Below are positions 51,975 to 60,728 of a stretch of DNA of 64,000 nucleotides, one piece after another. The notes beneath the pieces were generated by a model. The model was not told the origin of the DNA, searched no databases, and saw only the letters and a program-made list of their open reading frames with translations. A program made the position numbers and the translations under genes. Location: contig NZ_OZ242344.1 of NCBI RefSeq assembly GCF_965208485.1, positions 4,426,686 to 4,490,685 on the forward strand. Direction: 5' to 3'. Source of the DNA: Poriferisodalis sp965208485 (GTDB lineage Bacteria; Actinomycetota; Acidimicrobiia; Acidimicrobiales; Poriferisodalaceae). Within the stretch, counting starts at the first letter, position 1; each line of letters opens with the position of its first letter.

Positions 51975-52409
51975 GTCGCTGAGAAAACGAAGTTCCTGGG
52001 TGGCCTCGACCGAGCGGTAGTAGCAGCTGGGCCTCGATGCCCCGCTGGCGTCGCGGGTATGGCAGGCGCCGCCGCCGTCACGCCGCACCCGGTAGAGCAG
52101 CGAATTCTGCTCGCAGTTCACCCGCACCTCGACGAGCGAGAGCATGTCGCCCGAGGTGGCGCCCTTGTGCCAGATCTCGTTGCGGGAGGTGGAATACAGC
52201 ACAGCGCTGCGACGCTCGAATGTAAGCCGCAGGGCCTCGTCATTGGCGTAGCCGATGAACAGCACGTCGCCGCTGTCGGCATCCTGCAGCACCACCGGCA
52301 CGACTTGATGGCCGTCGCGCCCGATCTGGGCGACCTTGCCGAAGTCGATGCGGGCGACTGTGCCTTCCTCGAGGTCGTCGGGCGCCGGGTCCGTCTGGGG
52401 GGCTGACAT
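51972..52409 (-). CDS. hisI: Phosphoribosyl-AMP cyclohydrolase
   Basis: 145 residues. Histidine biosynthesis step 3, opening the adenine ring of PR-AMP. STSRNEIWHKGATSGD and the zinc ligands in NCEQNSLLYRV and GACHTRDASGASRPSCYYR are diagnostic. The GACHTR...CYY loop is slightly longer than usual. No other his genes are nearby; it follows glpX on the same strand after 3 bases. Confidence 0.94.
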   Translation of the reverse strand: MSAPQTDPAPDDLEEGTVARIDFGKVAQIGRDGHQVVPVVLQDADSGDVLFIGYANDEALRLTFERRSAVLYSTSRNEIWHKGATSGDMLSLVEVRVNCEQNSLLYRVRRDGGGACHTRDASGASRPSCYYRSVEATQELRFLSD

Positions 52410-52412
52410 GGC

Positions 52413-53450
52413 TCAGGTGAAGTCGACTGCTGCGTAGGCGCTGAGCTTGTCGATGTCGTGCGTGGCCTCGATCCGGCGGACGGTTCCGCTGCGAGAGCGC
52501 ATGACCAGCGAATCGGTGACCGCGCGGTGCGCGGCGAACTTCACGCCGTGCAGCAATTCGCCGTCGGTGATGCCGGTGGCGGCGAAGAACACGTCGTCGG
52601 ATTGAACCAGGTCGTCGATATGCAGAATCTGTTCGAGATCGAAGCCGGCCGCGATCGAGGCTTGGCGCTCATGGTCGTTGCGCGGCCAGAGCCGGCCCTG
52701 CAGCTCCCCGCCGAGGCACTTCAACGCTGCTGCCGAGATGATTCCCTCGGGAGTGCCGCCGATGCCGAAGAGCACATCGGTGGTGTCACTGGCCGCAGCC
52801 GAGATGGCGCCGGCGACGTCGCCGTCGGGAATGAGCCTGATGCGTGCGCCGGTCTCCCGGATCTCCCCGATCAGCTCAGCGTGGCGGTCGCGGTCGAGCA
52901 CCACCGCCGTCAGGTCCCGCAGGCCCTGCCCCGTGACCTCCGCGATCGCACGAAGGTTCTCTGAGGGAGTCCGGTTGAGGTCGATGACGCCCTTGGCATC
53001 GGGACCTACCGCGATCTTCTCCATGTACACGCACGGTCCAGGATCGAGCATCGTGCCGCGAGGCGACACAGCGATCACTGAGATGGCATTCCCGCGGCCC
53101 AGCGAGGTCAGCGTGGTGCCGTCGATCGGATCCACCGCCACGTCGGTCAGCGCCCCGGTGCCGTCACCGATGGACTCGCCGTTGAAGAGCATCGGCGCGT
53201 CGTCCTTCTCGCCCTCGCCGATGACGACGATCCCGTCCATGGGTACGCTGGAGAGCACGACTCGCATCGCATCGACCGCCGCCCCGTCGGCGCCGTCCTT
53301 GTCGCCGCGGCCCATCCAGCGGGAGGCAGCCATAGCCGCAGCCTCCGTCGTGCGCACCAACTCGAGCGCGAGGTTGCGGTCGGGAGCCCGCCGGGAGAGA
53401 TCCGGATCGTCGCGGCCCCGGTCGCCGAAGGATCTGCGTTTGCCGTTCAT
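52413..53450 (-). CDS. glpX: Class II fructose-1,6-bisphosphatase
   Basis: 345 residues. IGEGEKDDAPMLFNGE and VDPIDGTTLTSLGRGNAISVIAVS are the metal- and phosphate-binding motifs of GlpX; GIGGTPEGIISAAALKCLGGELQGRL confirms the family. The gluconeogenic enzyme dephosphorylates fructose-1,6-bisphosphate. Co-directional with hisI, 3 bases apart, and divergent from lhgO. Confidence 0.95.
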   Translation of the reverse strand: MNGKRRSFGDRGRDDPDLSRRAPDRNLALELVRTTEAAAMAASRWMGRGDKDGADGAAVDAMRVVLSSVPMDGIVVIGEGEKDDAPMLFNGESIGDGTGALTDVAVDPIDGTTLTSLGRGNAISVIAVSPRGTMLDPGPCVYMEKIAVGPDAKGVIDLNRTPSENLRAIAEVTGQGLRDLTAVVLDRDRHAELIGEIRETGARIRLIPDGDVAGAISAAASDTTDVLFGIGGTPEGIISAAALKCLGGELQGRLWPRNDHERQASIAAGFDLEQILHIDDLVQSDDVFFAATGITDGELLHGVKFAAHRAVTDSLVMRSRSGTVRRIEATHDIDKLSAYAAVDFT

Positions 53451-53617
53451 CGCCGCCGACCCTAGAGGATGCGCTGAGATGTGAGCCTTCTCACTGGGTC
53501 GCCAATTGTTGCCCGCTCTTGTTCGCTTTGCTTGCGGGCCGCTCGGACCCGGGACTCAGCCTTTTGGTGCAATGGCCGTCGAGAACTCATGGCGGCCATC
53601 GGGGTAGCTTCGCTTCG

Positions 53618-54829
53618 ATGTCCGCCGCCTCGACATCGACGCCGCATGTCGACCTGGCCGTGGTGGGAGCGGGAATCATCGGCTTGGCGACAGCGCACCG
53701 CTATCTCGCAGATCACCCTGGGCGACGTGTCGTGGTCCTCGAAGCCGAAGCCCGCCCGGCACTGCACCAGACGGGACGCAACTCGGGAGTGCTGCACTCG
53801 GGCGTCTACTACCGGCCGGGATCGGCCAAGGCCAAGCTGGCGGTCGGGGGGCGCAGCTCGATGGTCGAGTTCTGCCGTCGGCACGGCATCGCGCACGAGG
53901 TGTGCGGCAAGGTCATCGTCGCGGTGGACCGAACTGAGCGTGAGCGGCTTGCGGTGCTCGCCGCTCGCGCAGTGGACAACGGCGTCGAAGCAGAACTCAT
54001 CGATGCCCGGCGTCTGGCCGAGTTCGAGCCGTACTGCGCGGGCGTCGAGGCACTGCACATCCCGAGCACGGGCATCGCGGACTACAGCGCCGTGTGCGGG
54101 GTTCTCATCGCCGAGATCGAGGCCGCAGGCGGCGAGCTGCGCACCTCGACGAGGGTGGTCGGGATCACCGAGAGCGCCGACAGCATGCGGATCGCTACCA
54201 CGACGGGCGACCTGGAGGCTGCGCGGCTCACCAACTGCGCCGGCCTGCGGTGCGATCAGGTGGCAGCTCTGGCAGGCGCTGCGAGCGGCTACCGCATCGT
54301 CCCGTTCCGCGGCGAGTACTACGAGCTCACCCCGGAGCGTTCGTACCTGGTCAACAACCTCATCTACCCGGTGCCCGACCCGAGCTTTCCGTTCCTCGGC
54401 GTTCACCTGACGCGGATGATCGACGGCACGATCCACGCGGGACCCAACGCGGTGCTGGCGCTCGCTCGCGAGGGCTACCGGTGGAGCGACATCAGCGGTG
54501 CACAACTGCGCGAGCACCTCGCCAACCGCGGCCTGTGGCGCTTGGCCCAGCGCTATTGGCGGACAGGGGCCGCAGAGGTATGGCGTTCGCTGAACAAGGC
54601 CGCGTTCACGCGAGCACTGCAGCGGCTGGTACCTGACATCACCGTTGCGGATCTGGTCCGCTCGCCCGCGGGTGTGCGGGCCCAAGCGATGGATCCCGAC
54701 GGCGAGCTGGAGGACGACTTTGCTGTGACCACGTCGAGGCGCAGCACTCATGTGCTCAATGCGCCGAGCCCGGCGGCCACGTCCAGCCTCGAGATCGCCA
54801 AGATGATCGTGAGCGGGATCGAGGCCTGA
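53618..54829 (+). CDS. lhgO: L-2-hydroxyglutarate oxidase
   Basis: 403 residues from ATG 53618; the frame extends to 53519 but conserved sequence starts after this ATG. An FAD-binding Rossmann start (DLAVVGAGIIGLATAHRYL), HQTGRNSGVLHSGVYYRPGS and FRGEYYEL are typical of LhgO in the DAO superfamily. It oxidises L-2-hydroxyglutarate to 2-oxoglutarate, feeding electrons to the quinone pool. Confidence 0.9.
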   Translation: MSAASTSTPHVDLAVVGAGIIGLATAHRYLADHPGRRVVVLEAEARPALHQTGRNSGVLHSGVYYRPGSAKAKLAVGGRSSMVEFCRRHGIAHEVCGKVIVAVDRTERERLAVLAARAVDNGVEAELIDARRLAEFEPYCAGVEALHIPSTGIADYSAVCGVLIAEIEAAGGELRTSTRVVGITESADSMRIATTTGDLEAARLTNCAGLRCDQVAALAGAASGYRIVPFRGEYYELTPERSYLVNNLIYPVPDPSFPFLGVHLTRMIDGTIHAGPNAVLALAREGYRWSDISGAQLREHLANRGLWRLAQRYWRTGAAEVWRSLNKAAFTRALQRLVPDITVADLVRSPAGVRAQAMDPDGELEDDFAVTTSRRSTHVLNAPSPAATSSLEIAKMIVSGIEA

Positions 54830-54841
54830 CCCACCGGGTCG

Positions 54842-55420
54842 TCAGCCGCCAAGATCGTCCAACCACTCCCTGACGCATTCGACGACCGCCCCGCGAGCCG
54901 CGATCGAGCTGGGGTCGTGGCGGGCTCCGTCGATGAAGCGCAGCGTGACGGCTCCCGCGATTGCAGCGGTGTGCTCGCGCAATTCCTCTGGTGAGGCGAA
55001 CGGATCGCGGGCACCCGAGACGAACAGGCATGGCACGTCGATCCGGTCGAAGTGCCCGGTGCGGAGCCGCTCGGGCCGGTCGGGGGGATGCAGTGGGTAG
55101 CTGAGCAGGACGAGACCCCCAGCGGGGGCGCCGTCGGCGACTGCCATCGAGCAGACACGGCCGCCGAACGAGCGGCCGCCAAGCGCCAAGCGTCCGGGCG
55201 GCACGCCCAGTTCAGCTGCGATGCGGGGCAGCTCGGCGGCCAGCTCGGCGGCGACAGCGGGGGCGCGTGGCGGCGCTCGCCGCCCGGCCCGCCGGTAGGC
55301 GAAGTCGTGCCGCCGCACCGCAATGCGCCCATCCAGCGCTGCCTCGATGGCCACGAGCGTTCGGTGGTCCGCGCCGCCGCCGGCGCCCGGGGTCAGCAGG
55401 AGAGCTTCGACGGTCGTCAT
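54842..55420 (-). CDS. Alpha/beta hydrolase, KANL3/Tex30-like
   Basis: 192 residues: LLLTPGAGGGADHRTL (oxyanion region), nucleophile elbow LGGRSFGGRV, acid Asp in VSGARDPFAS and His in DGARHDPSS complete a Ser-Asp-His triad. The pattern fits the small KANL3/Tex30 hydrolase family. Substrate unknown. The stop converges on lhgO, with a 5-bp GACCC/GGGTC stem between. Confidence 0.8.
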   Translation of the reverse strand: MTTVEALLLTPGAGGGADHRTLVAIEAALDGRIAVRRHDFAYRRAGRRAPPRAPAVAAELAAELPRIAAELGVPPGRLALGGRSFGGRVCSMAVADGAPAGGLVLLSYPLHPPDRPERLRTGHFDRIDVPCLFVSGARDPFASPEELREHTAAIAGAVTLRFIDGARHDPSSIAARGAVVECVREWLDDLGG

Positions 55421-55462
55421 CGCAGCCTCATCATGTCCCGGCCGAGGCGTCGCTCCGCACGG

Positions 55463-57016
55463 TCAGGGTTGCTGCAGCCACGGGCCTTCGGGATCTGCCG
55501 CGGCATCGGCAGGATGCAGCTCTTCGAGTTCGCGGCTGCCGCGTTCGCTCAGCCGCGTCACGGCAAGCACCGCAGCCAGCAACGGTCCCAACCACAGCAG
55601 CGCGATCACGTCGCCGAAGCTGCCCCACGCCGTGCGCAGCCAGCCTGCCGTCCCGATGCCCACGGCGGCGCCGACGACGCCCATCGCGCCGGTGATGGTT
55701 GCGGCGCGTGTCCGCACGGCAGTCGGGAACAGCTCGCCGCGGTACACGCCGAGGGCTGGCAGCAATCCCGCGGACAGCACCGCCCCGACGAGACCTGTCA
55801 GCCACAGTGCAGCGCCTGACAGGTTGAACAGGGCTACCAGCGAGCCCAGTCCAGCCACCGAGGCGATCGCCAGGATGGCGCGCCGACCCCGGGAGTCAGC
55901 CAGCCGGCCGGCTGCATACACGGCAAGACCCGCCGGTGTCGCAGTGCCCAAGACGAACAGCGACACCAGCGCTGCGCTGAAGCCGTGCTCGTCTCGCAGG
56001 TACTCGTTGCGGAACCAGTCGACTGGACCCAGGAACAGACCGAACGCGAAGTAGATGGCACCCAGCAGCGCGATCTGCCGCCAGTAGCCGCTCAGCACGA
56101 CGTTGCGACCTCTCCGCTCGAACCGGCGGCTCTCGGGCAGTCGTCGGAGCAGCGGCCGTGCGGCAGCCAGCGCGACGAGCGGGAAGGCGAACAGCAGGCG
56201 CCACGCCCATGGCGCGAGATCCGTGATCGGCTGCAGCCACACGACGACGCCGGCACCGAGCGCAGCCGACATCGCCAGCACGGACAGGCACCAGGCCCGG
56301 CAGCCGGCGGGGATCTCCTCCAGCGCCATCACGACGACGGTCGCTCCGAGGGCCGCGTTGGCCGTACGGCTCATCAGCAGGAACGCGCCCAGCCAGACCA
56401 TGCTCGGCGCCAGCGCGGCGCACGCCGCGGCTGCTATGCCGACGCCGATGGCGCCCGCCACGACGCGCCGTCGCCCGTGCCGGTCGGCCAGCACCGACAC
56501 GCAGATCGCGAGCAATGTCCCGATGCGCACGACGATGCCCAGCAGACCCTGCGCGGCTTGGTCCGCGCCGAACTCGTCGGCTGCGTAGGTGTGCAGCTCA
56601 GAGGGCGCGTTCGCCAAGTAACCGCTCAGCATTGCCACCGCAGCCAGCATCGCCATGACGGTCGCGGCGCGTGGAGTGAATCGCCGCGGGGGCGCCCAGA
56701 CCGGCTGGGCGCCGTCGCCGGTGCGCCCAGTTCGCATCGCACGCCGGACGCCGATGTTGAACGCAGGTCCGAACCATGGCACGGCGAGCTGCCACTCGAC
56801 CGTCTCGGTGACGCGGAATCTCCGAGCCGCCCCCGTGGTTGCGTTGCCGACGCTGTCTTCTTCAGACGGCGAGACCTCAACGAGGCGGGAGTAGCTGGTG
56901 AATGGCCCGCCCGCGAGGCCGAAATGGTGACTGCCGCTGACAGAGCGGTTCGCTGTCTCCAGCACGATGTCGTCACGGGGACGCAGCAGCGTGCCCATCT
57001 CGTCAGCGTCCGCCAT
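55463..57016 (-). CDS. MFS transporter with soluble N-terminal extension
   Basis: 517 residues from ATG 57016; longer in-frame starts overlap murA and are rejected. About 12 membrane helices from residue ~120 on, with the MFS loop SVLADRHGRRRVVAG and its counterpart AGRLADSRGRRAI. The first ~115 residues are polar (VRTF-adjacent start, RFRVTETVEWQLAVPWFGPAFN near 70-90) and may be a small cytoplasmic domain. Drug, sugar or metabolite export cannot be separated by eye. Divergent from murA. Confidence 0.82.
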   Translation of the reverse strand: MADADEMGTLLRPRDDIVLETANRSVSGSHHFGLAGGPFTSYSRLVEVSPSEEDSVGNATTGAARRFRVTETVEWQLAVPWFGPAFNIGVRRAMRTGRTGDGAQPVWAPPRRFTPRAATVMAMLAAVAMLSGYLANAPSELHTYAADEFGADQAAQGLLGIVVRIGTLLAICVSVLADRHGRRRVVAGAIGVGIAAAACAALAPSMVWLGAFLLMSRTANAALGATVVVMALEEIPAGCRAWCLSVLAMSAALGAGVVVWLQPITDLAPWAWRLLFAFPLVALAAARPLLRRLPESRRFERRGRNVVLSGYWRQIALLGAIYFAFGLFLGPVDWFRNEYLRDEHGFSAALVSLFVLGTATPAGLAVYAAGRLADSRGRRAILAIASVAGLGSLVALFNLSGAALWLTGLVGAVLSAGLLPALGVYRGELFPTAVRTRAATITGAMGVVGAAVGIGTAGWLRTAWGSFGDVIALLWLGPLLAAVLAVTRLSERGSRELEELHPADAAADPEGPWLQQP

Positions 57017-57128
57017 GAAGGTGCGAACTTGGCGGGTCACGGCGGCGGGCCTAGCACACCCGCGGGTGCTGCATCTGCATCTCGAATCCGACATGCAGTA
57101 GACCGAGCACGCCGATGGTGGTATCGCT

Positions 57129-58415
57129 ATGACGGTGGACATGACCCCCGACGGAGAGTGCGACACCTTTGTGGCGCAGCGCAGCGGCGAGCTTGACGGC
57201 GAAGTCCGCATCGGTGGCGCCAAGAACAGCGTGCTGAAGCTGATGGCGGCCTGCCTGCTGGCGGAGGGGCGCCATGTGCTCGCCAACGTGCCGGACATCT
57301 CTGACGTGTCGCTCATGTGCGAGCTGCTCGAAGCCATGGGCGTGACGGTGACGCGTGCCGATCATCGGCTCGTCATCGACGTACCTGACGAGCTGAACAC
57401 TGAGGCTCCCTACCACCTCGTGGAGAGGATGCGGGCTTCGATCGTGGTGCTCGGACCGCTGCTGGGACGCTTCGGCACCGCCCGGGTGGCCTTGCCGGGC
57501 GGCGACGACTTCGGCCCGCGGCCCATCGACATGCACCTTCAGGCGCTGGAGAGCCTGGGAGCGACCTTCAGTACCGCCCACGGTGATATCTCGGGGACGG
57601 CTGAGGTGTTGAAGGGGTCCGAGGTCGTGCTCGAATACCCGTCGGTCGGCGCCACCGAGAATGTGCTGATGGCCGCGGTCCGGGCCAAGGGCCGCACGGT
57701 GATCCACAATCCGGCACGCGAACCCGAGATAGGCGACCTCATCGATTTTCTCAACCAGATGGGTGCGCGGGTCGGCTGGGTCCCTGACCGTCTGACGGTC
57801 GATGGAGTGGAAGTTCTGACTCCTGCCGGTTCGGGAGAGGGATTCGAAGTGATACCCGACCGGATCGAGGCTGCGACGTTCCTGGCAGCCGTCGGCGTCT
57901 GCGGCGGATCGATTTACCTGCGTCATGCGGCGGCCGAGCACATGACGATGCTGATCCGCAAGCTCACTGAGATGGGCATGCACATCGTCGCGGACGATGA
58001 GGGACTGCGGGCGACGGTGTCGGGGCGGCTGGCGTCGGCTGATATCTCCACATTGCCCTACCCGGGCCTCGCGACCGACTGCAAGCCGTTCCTCGTGACC
58101 GTGCTCACGACGGCGTCGGGGGTGGGAATTGTCACTGAGAACATCTTTGTGGGTCGGTTTCGCTACATCGACGAGCTGCGGCGCATGGGCGCGGACATCC
58201 GCACCGAGGGTCACCATGCGGTCGTACGGGGCACCGAGCGACTGTCGGGAGCGCCCGTGCGTGCACACGACATTCGCGCTGGAGCAGCGCTGGTGATTGC
58301 TGGCCTCGCGGCGGAGGGCGAGACGGAGATCGCCGACGCAGCTCACATCGACCGTGGCTACGAGGACTTGGCCGGCAAGCTCTCCGGTCTCGGCGCGGCC
58401 ATCACGCGCCGATGA
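57129..58415 (+). CDS. murA: UDP-N-acetylglucosamine 1-carboxyvinyltransferase
   Basis: 428 residues. First committed step of peptidoglycan synthesis, adding enolpyruvate to UDP-GlcNAc. GGAKNSVLKLMAACLLA and the C-terminal RAGAALVIAGLAAEGETEI are canonical. The fosfomycin-reactive Cys is Asp126 in LPGGDDFGPRPID, as in M. tuberculosis (Cys to Asp), predicting intrinsic fosfomycin resistance. The position after the atp cluster matches Rv1315. Confidence 0.95.
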   Translation: MTVDMTPDGECDTFVAQRSGELDGEVRIGGAKNSVLKLMAACLLAEGRHVLANVPDISDVSLMCELLEAMGVTVTRADHRLVIDVPDELNTEAPYHLVERMRASIVVLGPLLGRFGTARVALPGGDDFGPRPIDMHLQALESLGATFSTAHGDISGTAEVLKGSEVVLEYPSVGATENVLMAAVRAKGRTVIHNPAREPEIGDLIDFLNQMGARVGWVPDRLTVDGVEVLTPAGSGEGFEVIPDRIEAATFLAAVGVCGGSIYLRHAAAEHMTMLIRKLTEMGMHIVADDEGLRATVSGRLASADISTLPYPGLATDCKPFLVTVLTTASGVGIVTENIFVGRFRYIDELRRMGADIRTEGHHAVVRGTERLSGAPVRAHDIRAGAALVIAGLAAEGETEIADAAHIDRGYEDLAGKLSGLGAAITRR

Positions 58416-58458
58416 AGCGTGCTGCGCGCAGCACGGCTCGCTACCGTCGGTGCCGCCG

Positions 58459-59424
58459 ATGACCACCCCCGAGACCGCCTTGGGCGCTGACATCGCCGGC
58501 TTGCTGTCCGCAGCCCGCACCGGACACCGGCGCGCGTTGGCGCGGGTCATGTCCCTCGTCGAGCGGGGCGGTCCCGCAGCGCGCGAACTCGGAGCAGCCA
58601 CGTTCTCGGAGTCAGGCGGCGCCCACACGGTGGGCGTCACCGGGGCCCCCGGCGCCGGCAAGTCGACGCTCAACTCGGCGGTCGTGGCTGTGGCGCGCGA
58701 GCGCAGCGAGCGCCTCGCCGTGCTGGCAGTCGACCCCTCGTCGCCCTTCAGCGGCGGCGCGATCCTGGGCGATCGCATTCGCATGTCCGACCACACGTTC
58801 GATGAGGGCGTCTACATCCGTTCCATGGCCACGCGGGGGCACCTCGGCGGCATCACGCTGGCCACCCCGCTGGCCGTGCGCGTGCTGGATGCGCTGGGCT
58901 GGCCGTGGGTGGTGATCGAGACAGTGGGTGTCGGCCAGGTCGAGACCGAGATCGTCGGCGCCGCCGACACCACGATCGTCGTGGTGAACCCCGGCTGGGG
59001 AGACTCGGTGCAAGCCAACAAGGCCGGTCTGATGGAGATCGCAGACATCTTCGTGGTGAACAAGGCTGATCGAGGGGGCACGTCGGAAACGTGCAGGGAC
59101 ATCCGGCAGATGCTCGACCTGTCAGCGCCCGGCGAATGGGAACCGCCGATCCTGACCTCGGTCGGCACGACCGGGGAGGGCGCTGCGGAGCTCTGGGACG
59201 CCGTCTGCGCGCATCGTGACCACTGCATCGACTCGGGCGAGCTGGACGCCCGTCGCGCAGCGCGCGTCGACTCCGAGCTCGATGAGATCCTGCGGGACAC
59301 GATCGCCGAGCGCGTTGCGGAACTCACCGCTGGGCCGACGGCAGAGCGGCTGCGCGAGCGTCTGGCCCGGCGCGAGCTGGATCCCTATGCCGCGGCCGAT
59401 GCGCTGCTCACAGAGGCCGGTTAG
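58459..59424 (+). CDS. meaB: MeaB-family GTPase (methylmalonyl-CoA mutase chaperone)
   Basis: 321 residues from ATG 58459. G1 motif GAPGAGKST at 62-70, VDPSSPFSGGAILGDRIRM, ETVGVGQVETEI and base-specificity NKAD are hallmarks of MeaB/ArgK G3E-type GTPases. These load and protect adenosylcobalamin-dependent mutases such as methylmalonyl-CoA mutase or isobutyryl-CoA mutase. No mutase gene is in the window. It is shorter at the C-terminus than some homologues. Confidence 0.9.
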   Translation: MTTPETALGADIAGLLSAARTGHRRALARVMSLVERGGPAARELGAATFSESGGAHTVGVTGAPGAGKSTLNSAVVAVARERSERLAVLAVDPSSPFSGGAILGDRIRMSDHTFDEGVYIRSMATRGHLGGITLATPLAVRVLDALGWPWVVIETVGVGQVETEIVGAADTTIVVVNPGWGDSVQANKAGLMEIADIFVVNKADRGGTSETCRDIRQMLDLSAPGEWEPPILTSVGTTGEGAAELWDAVCAHRDHCIDSGELDARRAARVDSELDEILRDTIAERVAELTAGPTAERLRERLARRELDPYAAADALLTEAG

Positions 59425-59448
59425 CGCGGCGAGGTCTTGCCTGCGTTC

Positions 59449-59477
59449 AGCAAGGCTGTCCCTGAGCAAGGCTGTCC
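59449..59477. repeat. 13-bp direct repeat at a convergent junction
   Basis: AGCAAGGCTGTCC occurs at 59449-59461 and 59465-59477 (16-bp period) between the meaB stop and the converging gene's stop. Third place in the window where short tandem repeats sit at converging gene ends. Confidence 0.7.
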
Positions 59478-59480
59478 GGC

Positions 59481-60605
59481 TCAGTCGAGTTCGCCGCGAG
59501 CGAGCGCGAAGACCGCTTCTCGTTCGTTGGGATGCAGGTTGCGGTCGAGAAGTCGCAGATCGGCCGCGGCCCGCAGCCGAGAGAGGATTGCATCGGTGCC
59601 GAACTCCTTGAGAAACGCTCGGGCGAAGCGGGTGCGGAACGCGTTGATGACCGCACGTGCGGCGGGGTGATTGTCGGGGGCCGCAGTGCGCAGTCGGACA
59701 TAAGTCAACGCCGCGTCGAACGCCGTCTCGCCGGCAGCAGCATTCGACCAGTCGATGACGACAGGTCTGTCGGGTGTGAGCTTGACGTTGTCGGGCTGCA
59801 GGTCGAGATGCACGACAGAGCTGCCGCTCGAGACCTTGACCCAGTCGGCGGGCGCGGGCACGTCGCCGAGCTGCCGGTGCAGCTGCGCCAGACCCTTGAC
59901 GTGCCGTGACAGGAGCCACGGCTTGGCCGCCAGCTCGTCGAGCATCGTGGGACCCGACAGGCGCTCCATCACCATCGAGTGGTCGTCGGGCTGCTCGATG
60001 ACACGGGGCGCGGGATAGCCGTAGGTCCGCACATGACGCATCGCCTCTGCCTCGTGGCCTAAGTCTCGGCCTCGCAGGCTCACGCGGATGATGTGTGGTC
60101 CATATGCGCGTATCTCCGAGTCGCGGCCCATGCCCAGCAGGGGACCGGGTTCGTGACCAGTGGCGCCCTGTTGCTGCTCCAGGATCCGAGTTCGCAGGTT
60201 GCGCAGGCTCCGCCGCCAGACGCGCTCGAGCACTATCGAGGCAGTGTGCTGGCCTATCCGTGCACCGAAGTACCACGGCAGGATGAGGTCTTCGCTCCAA
60301 GTGAAGTGCGTGCCCTCAGCGGTTGGCGACAGTGTGAAGCGGCCGACGCCGCGCACAGCGCCTTGGTGCTGGATGCCCAGCACATGTGGCGGGTCCCACT
60401 CGACGACTTCGATCTGGTCCGTGGTCTGCATCGGCCCCACCTTGGTGACGCAGTCGAAGGTGGTCCCGACGCCCTCGGTCCGGGCGGATGTGAAGGTGAT
60501 CGATTCGGCATCCGCCATCCATTCGGGATTGCGGGCGAGGTCGGCCGCGTAGTCCCAGACTTCCTGTGGCGATGCAGGGATGTCGATGGATACCTCGATG
60601 CCCAT
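59481..60605 (-). CDS. SRPBCC domain fused to an APH-like kinase
   Basis: 374 residues from ATG 60605 (MGIEVSIDIPASPQEVWDYAAD). Residues 1 to ~145 form a START/SRPBCC ligand-binding fold (polyketide cyclase/dehydrase type). Residues ~165-374 look like an aminoglycoside-phosphotransferase/choline-kinase-type domain: Brenner motif VVHLDLQPDNVKL (HxDxxxxN) and PVVIDWSNAAAGE (the DxD/DW metal site). A small-molecule kinase whose substrate might be held by the SRPBCC domain is a reasonable guess, but no substrate can be named. Confidence 0.8.
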   Translation of the reverse strand: MGIEVSIDIPASPQEVWDYAADLARNPEWMADAESITFTSARTEGVGTTFDCVTKVGPMQTTDQIEVVEWDPPHVLGIQHQGAVRGVGRFTLSPTAEGTHFTWSEDLILPWYFGARIGQHTASIVLERVWRRSLRNLRTRILEQQQGATGHEPGPLLGMGRDSEIRAYGPHIIRVSLRGRDLGHEAEAMRHVRTYGYPAPRVIEQPDDHSMVMERLSGPTMLDELAAKPWLLSRHVKGLAQLHRQLGDVPAPADWVKVSSGSSVVHLDLQPDNVKLTPDRPVVIDWSNAAAGETAFDAALTYVRLRTAAPDNHPAARAVINAFRTRFARAFLKEFGTDAILSRLRAAADLRLLDRNLHPNEREAVFALARGELD

Positions 60606-60728
60606 ACTCGTGACTGCCCTGCTGATTCTTGCCGTGAGCGCGGGCAACGCGCCGGATCGCTGATGCACCACGCCACGCCGACGTTCGTTTCCGGTGACCG
60701 GCAAGTGTGGCACTCCGACGGAGATGTG

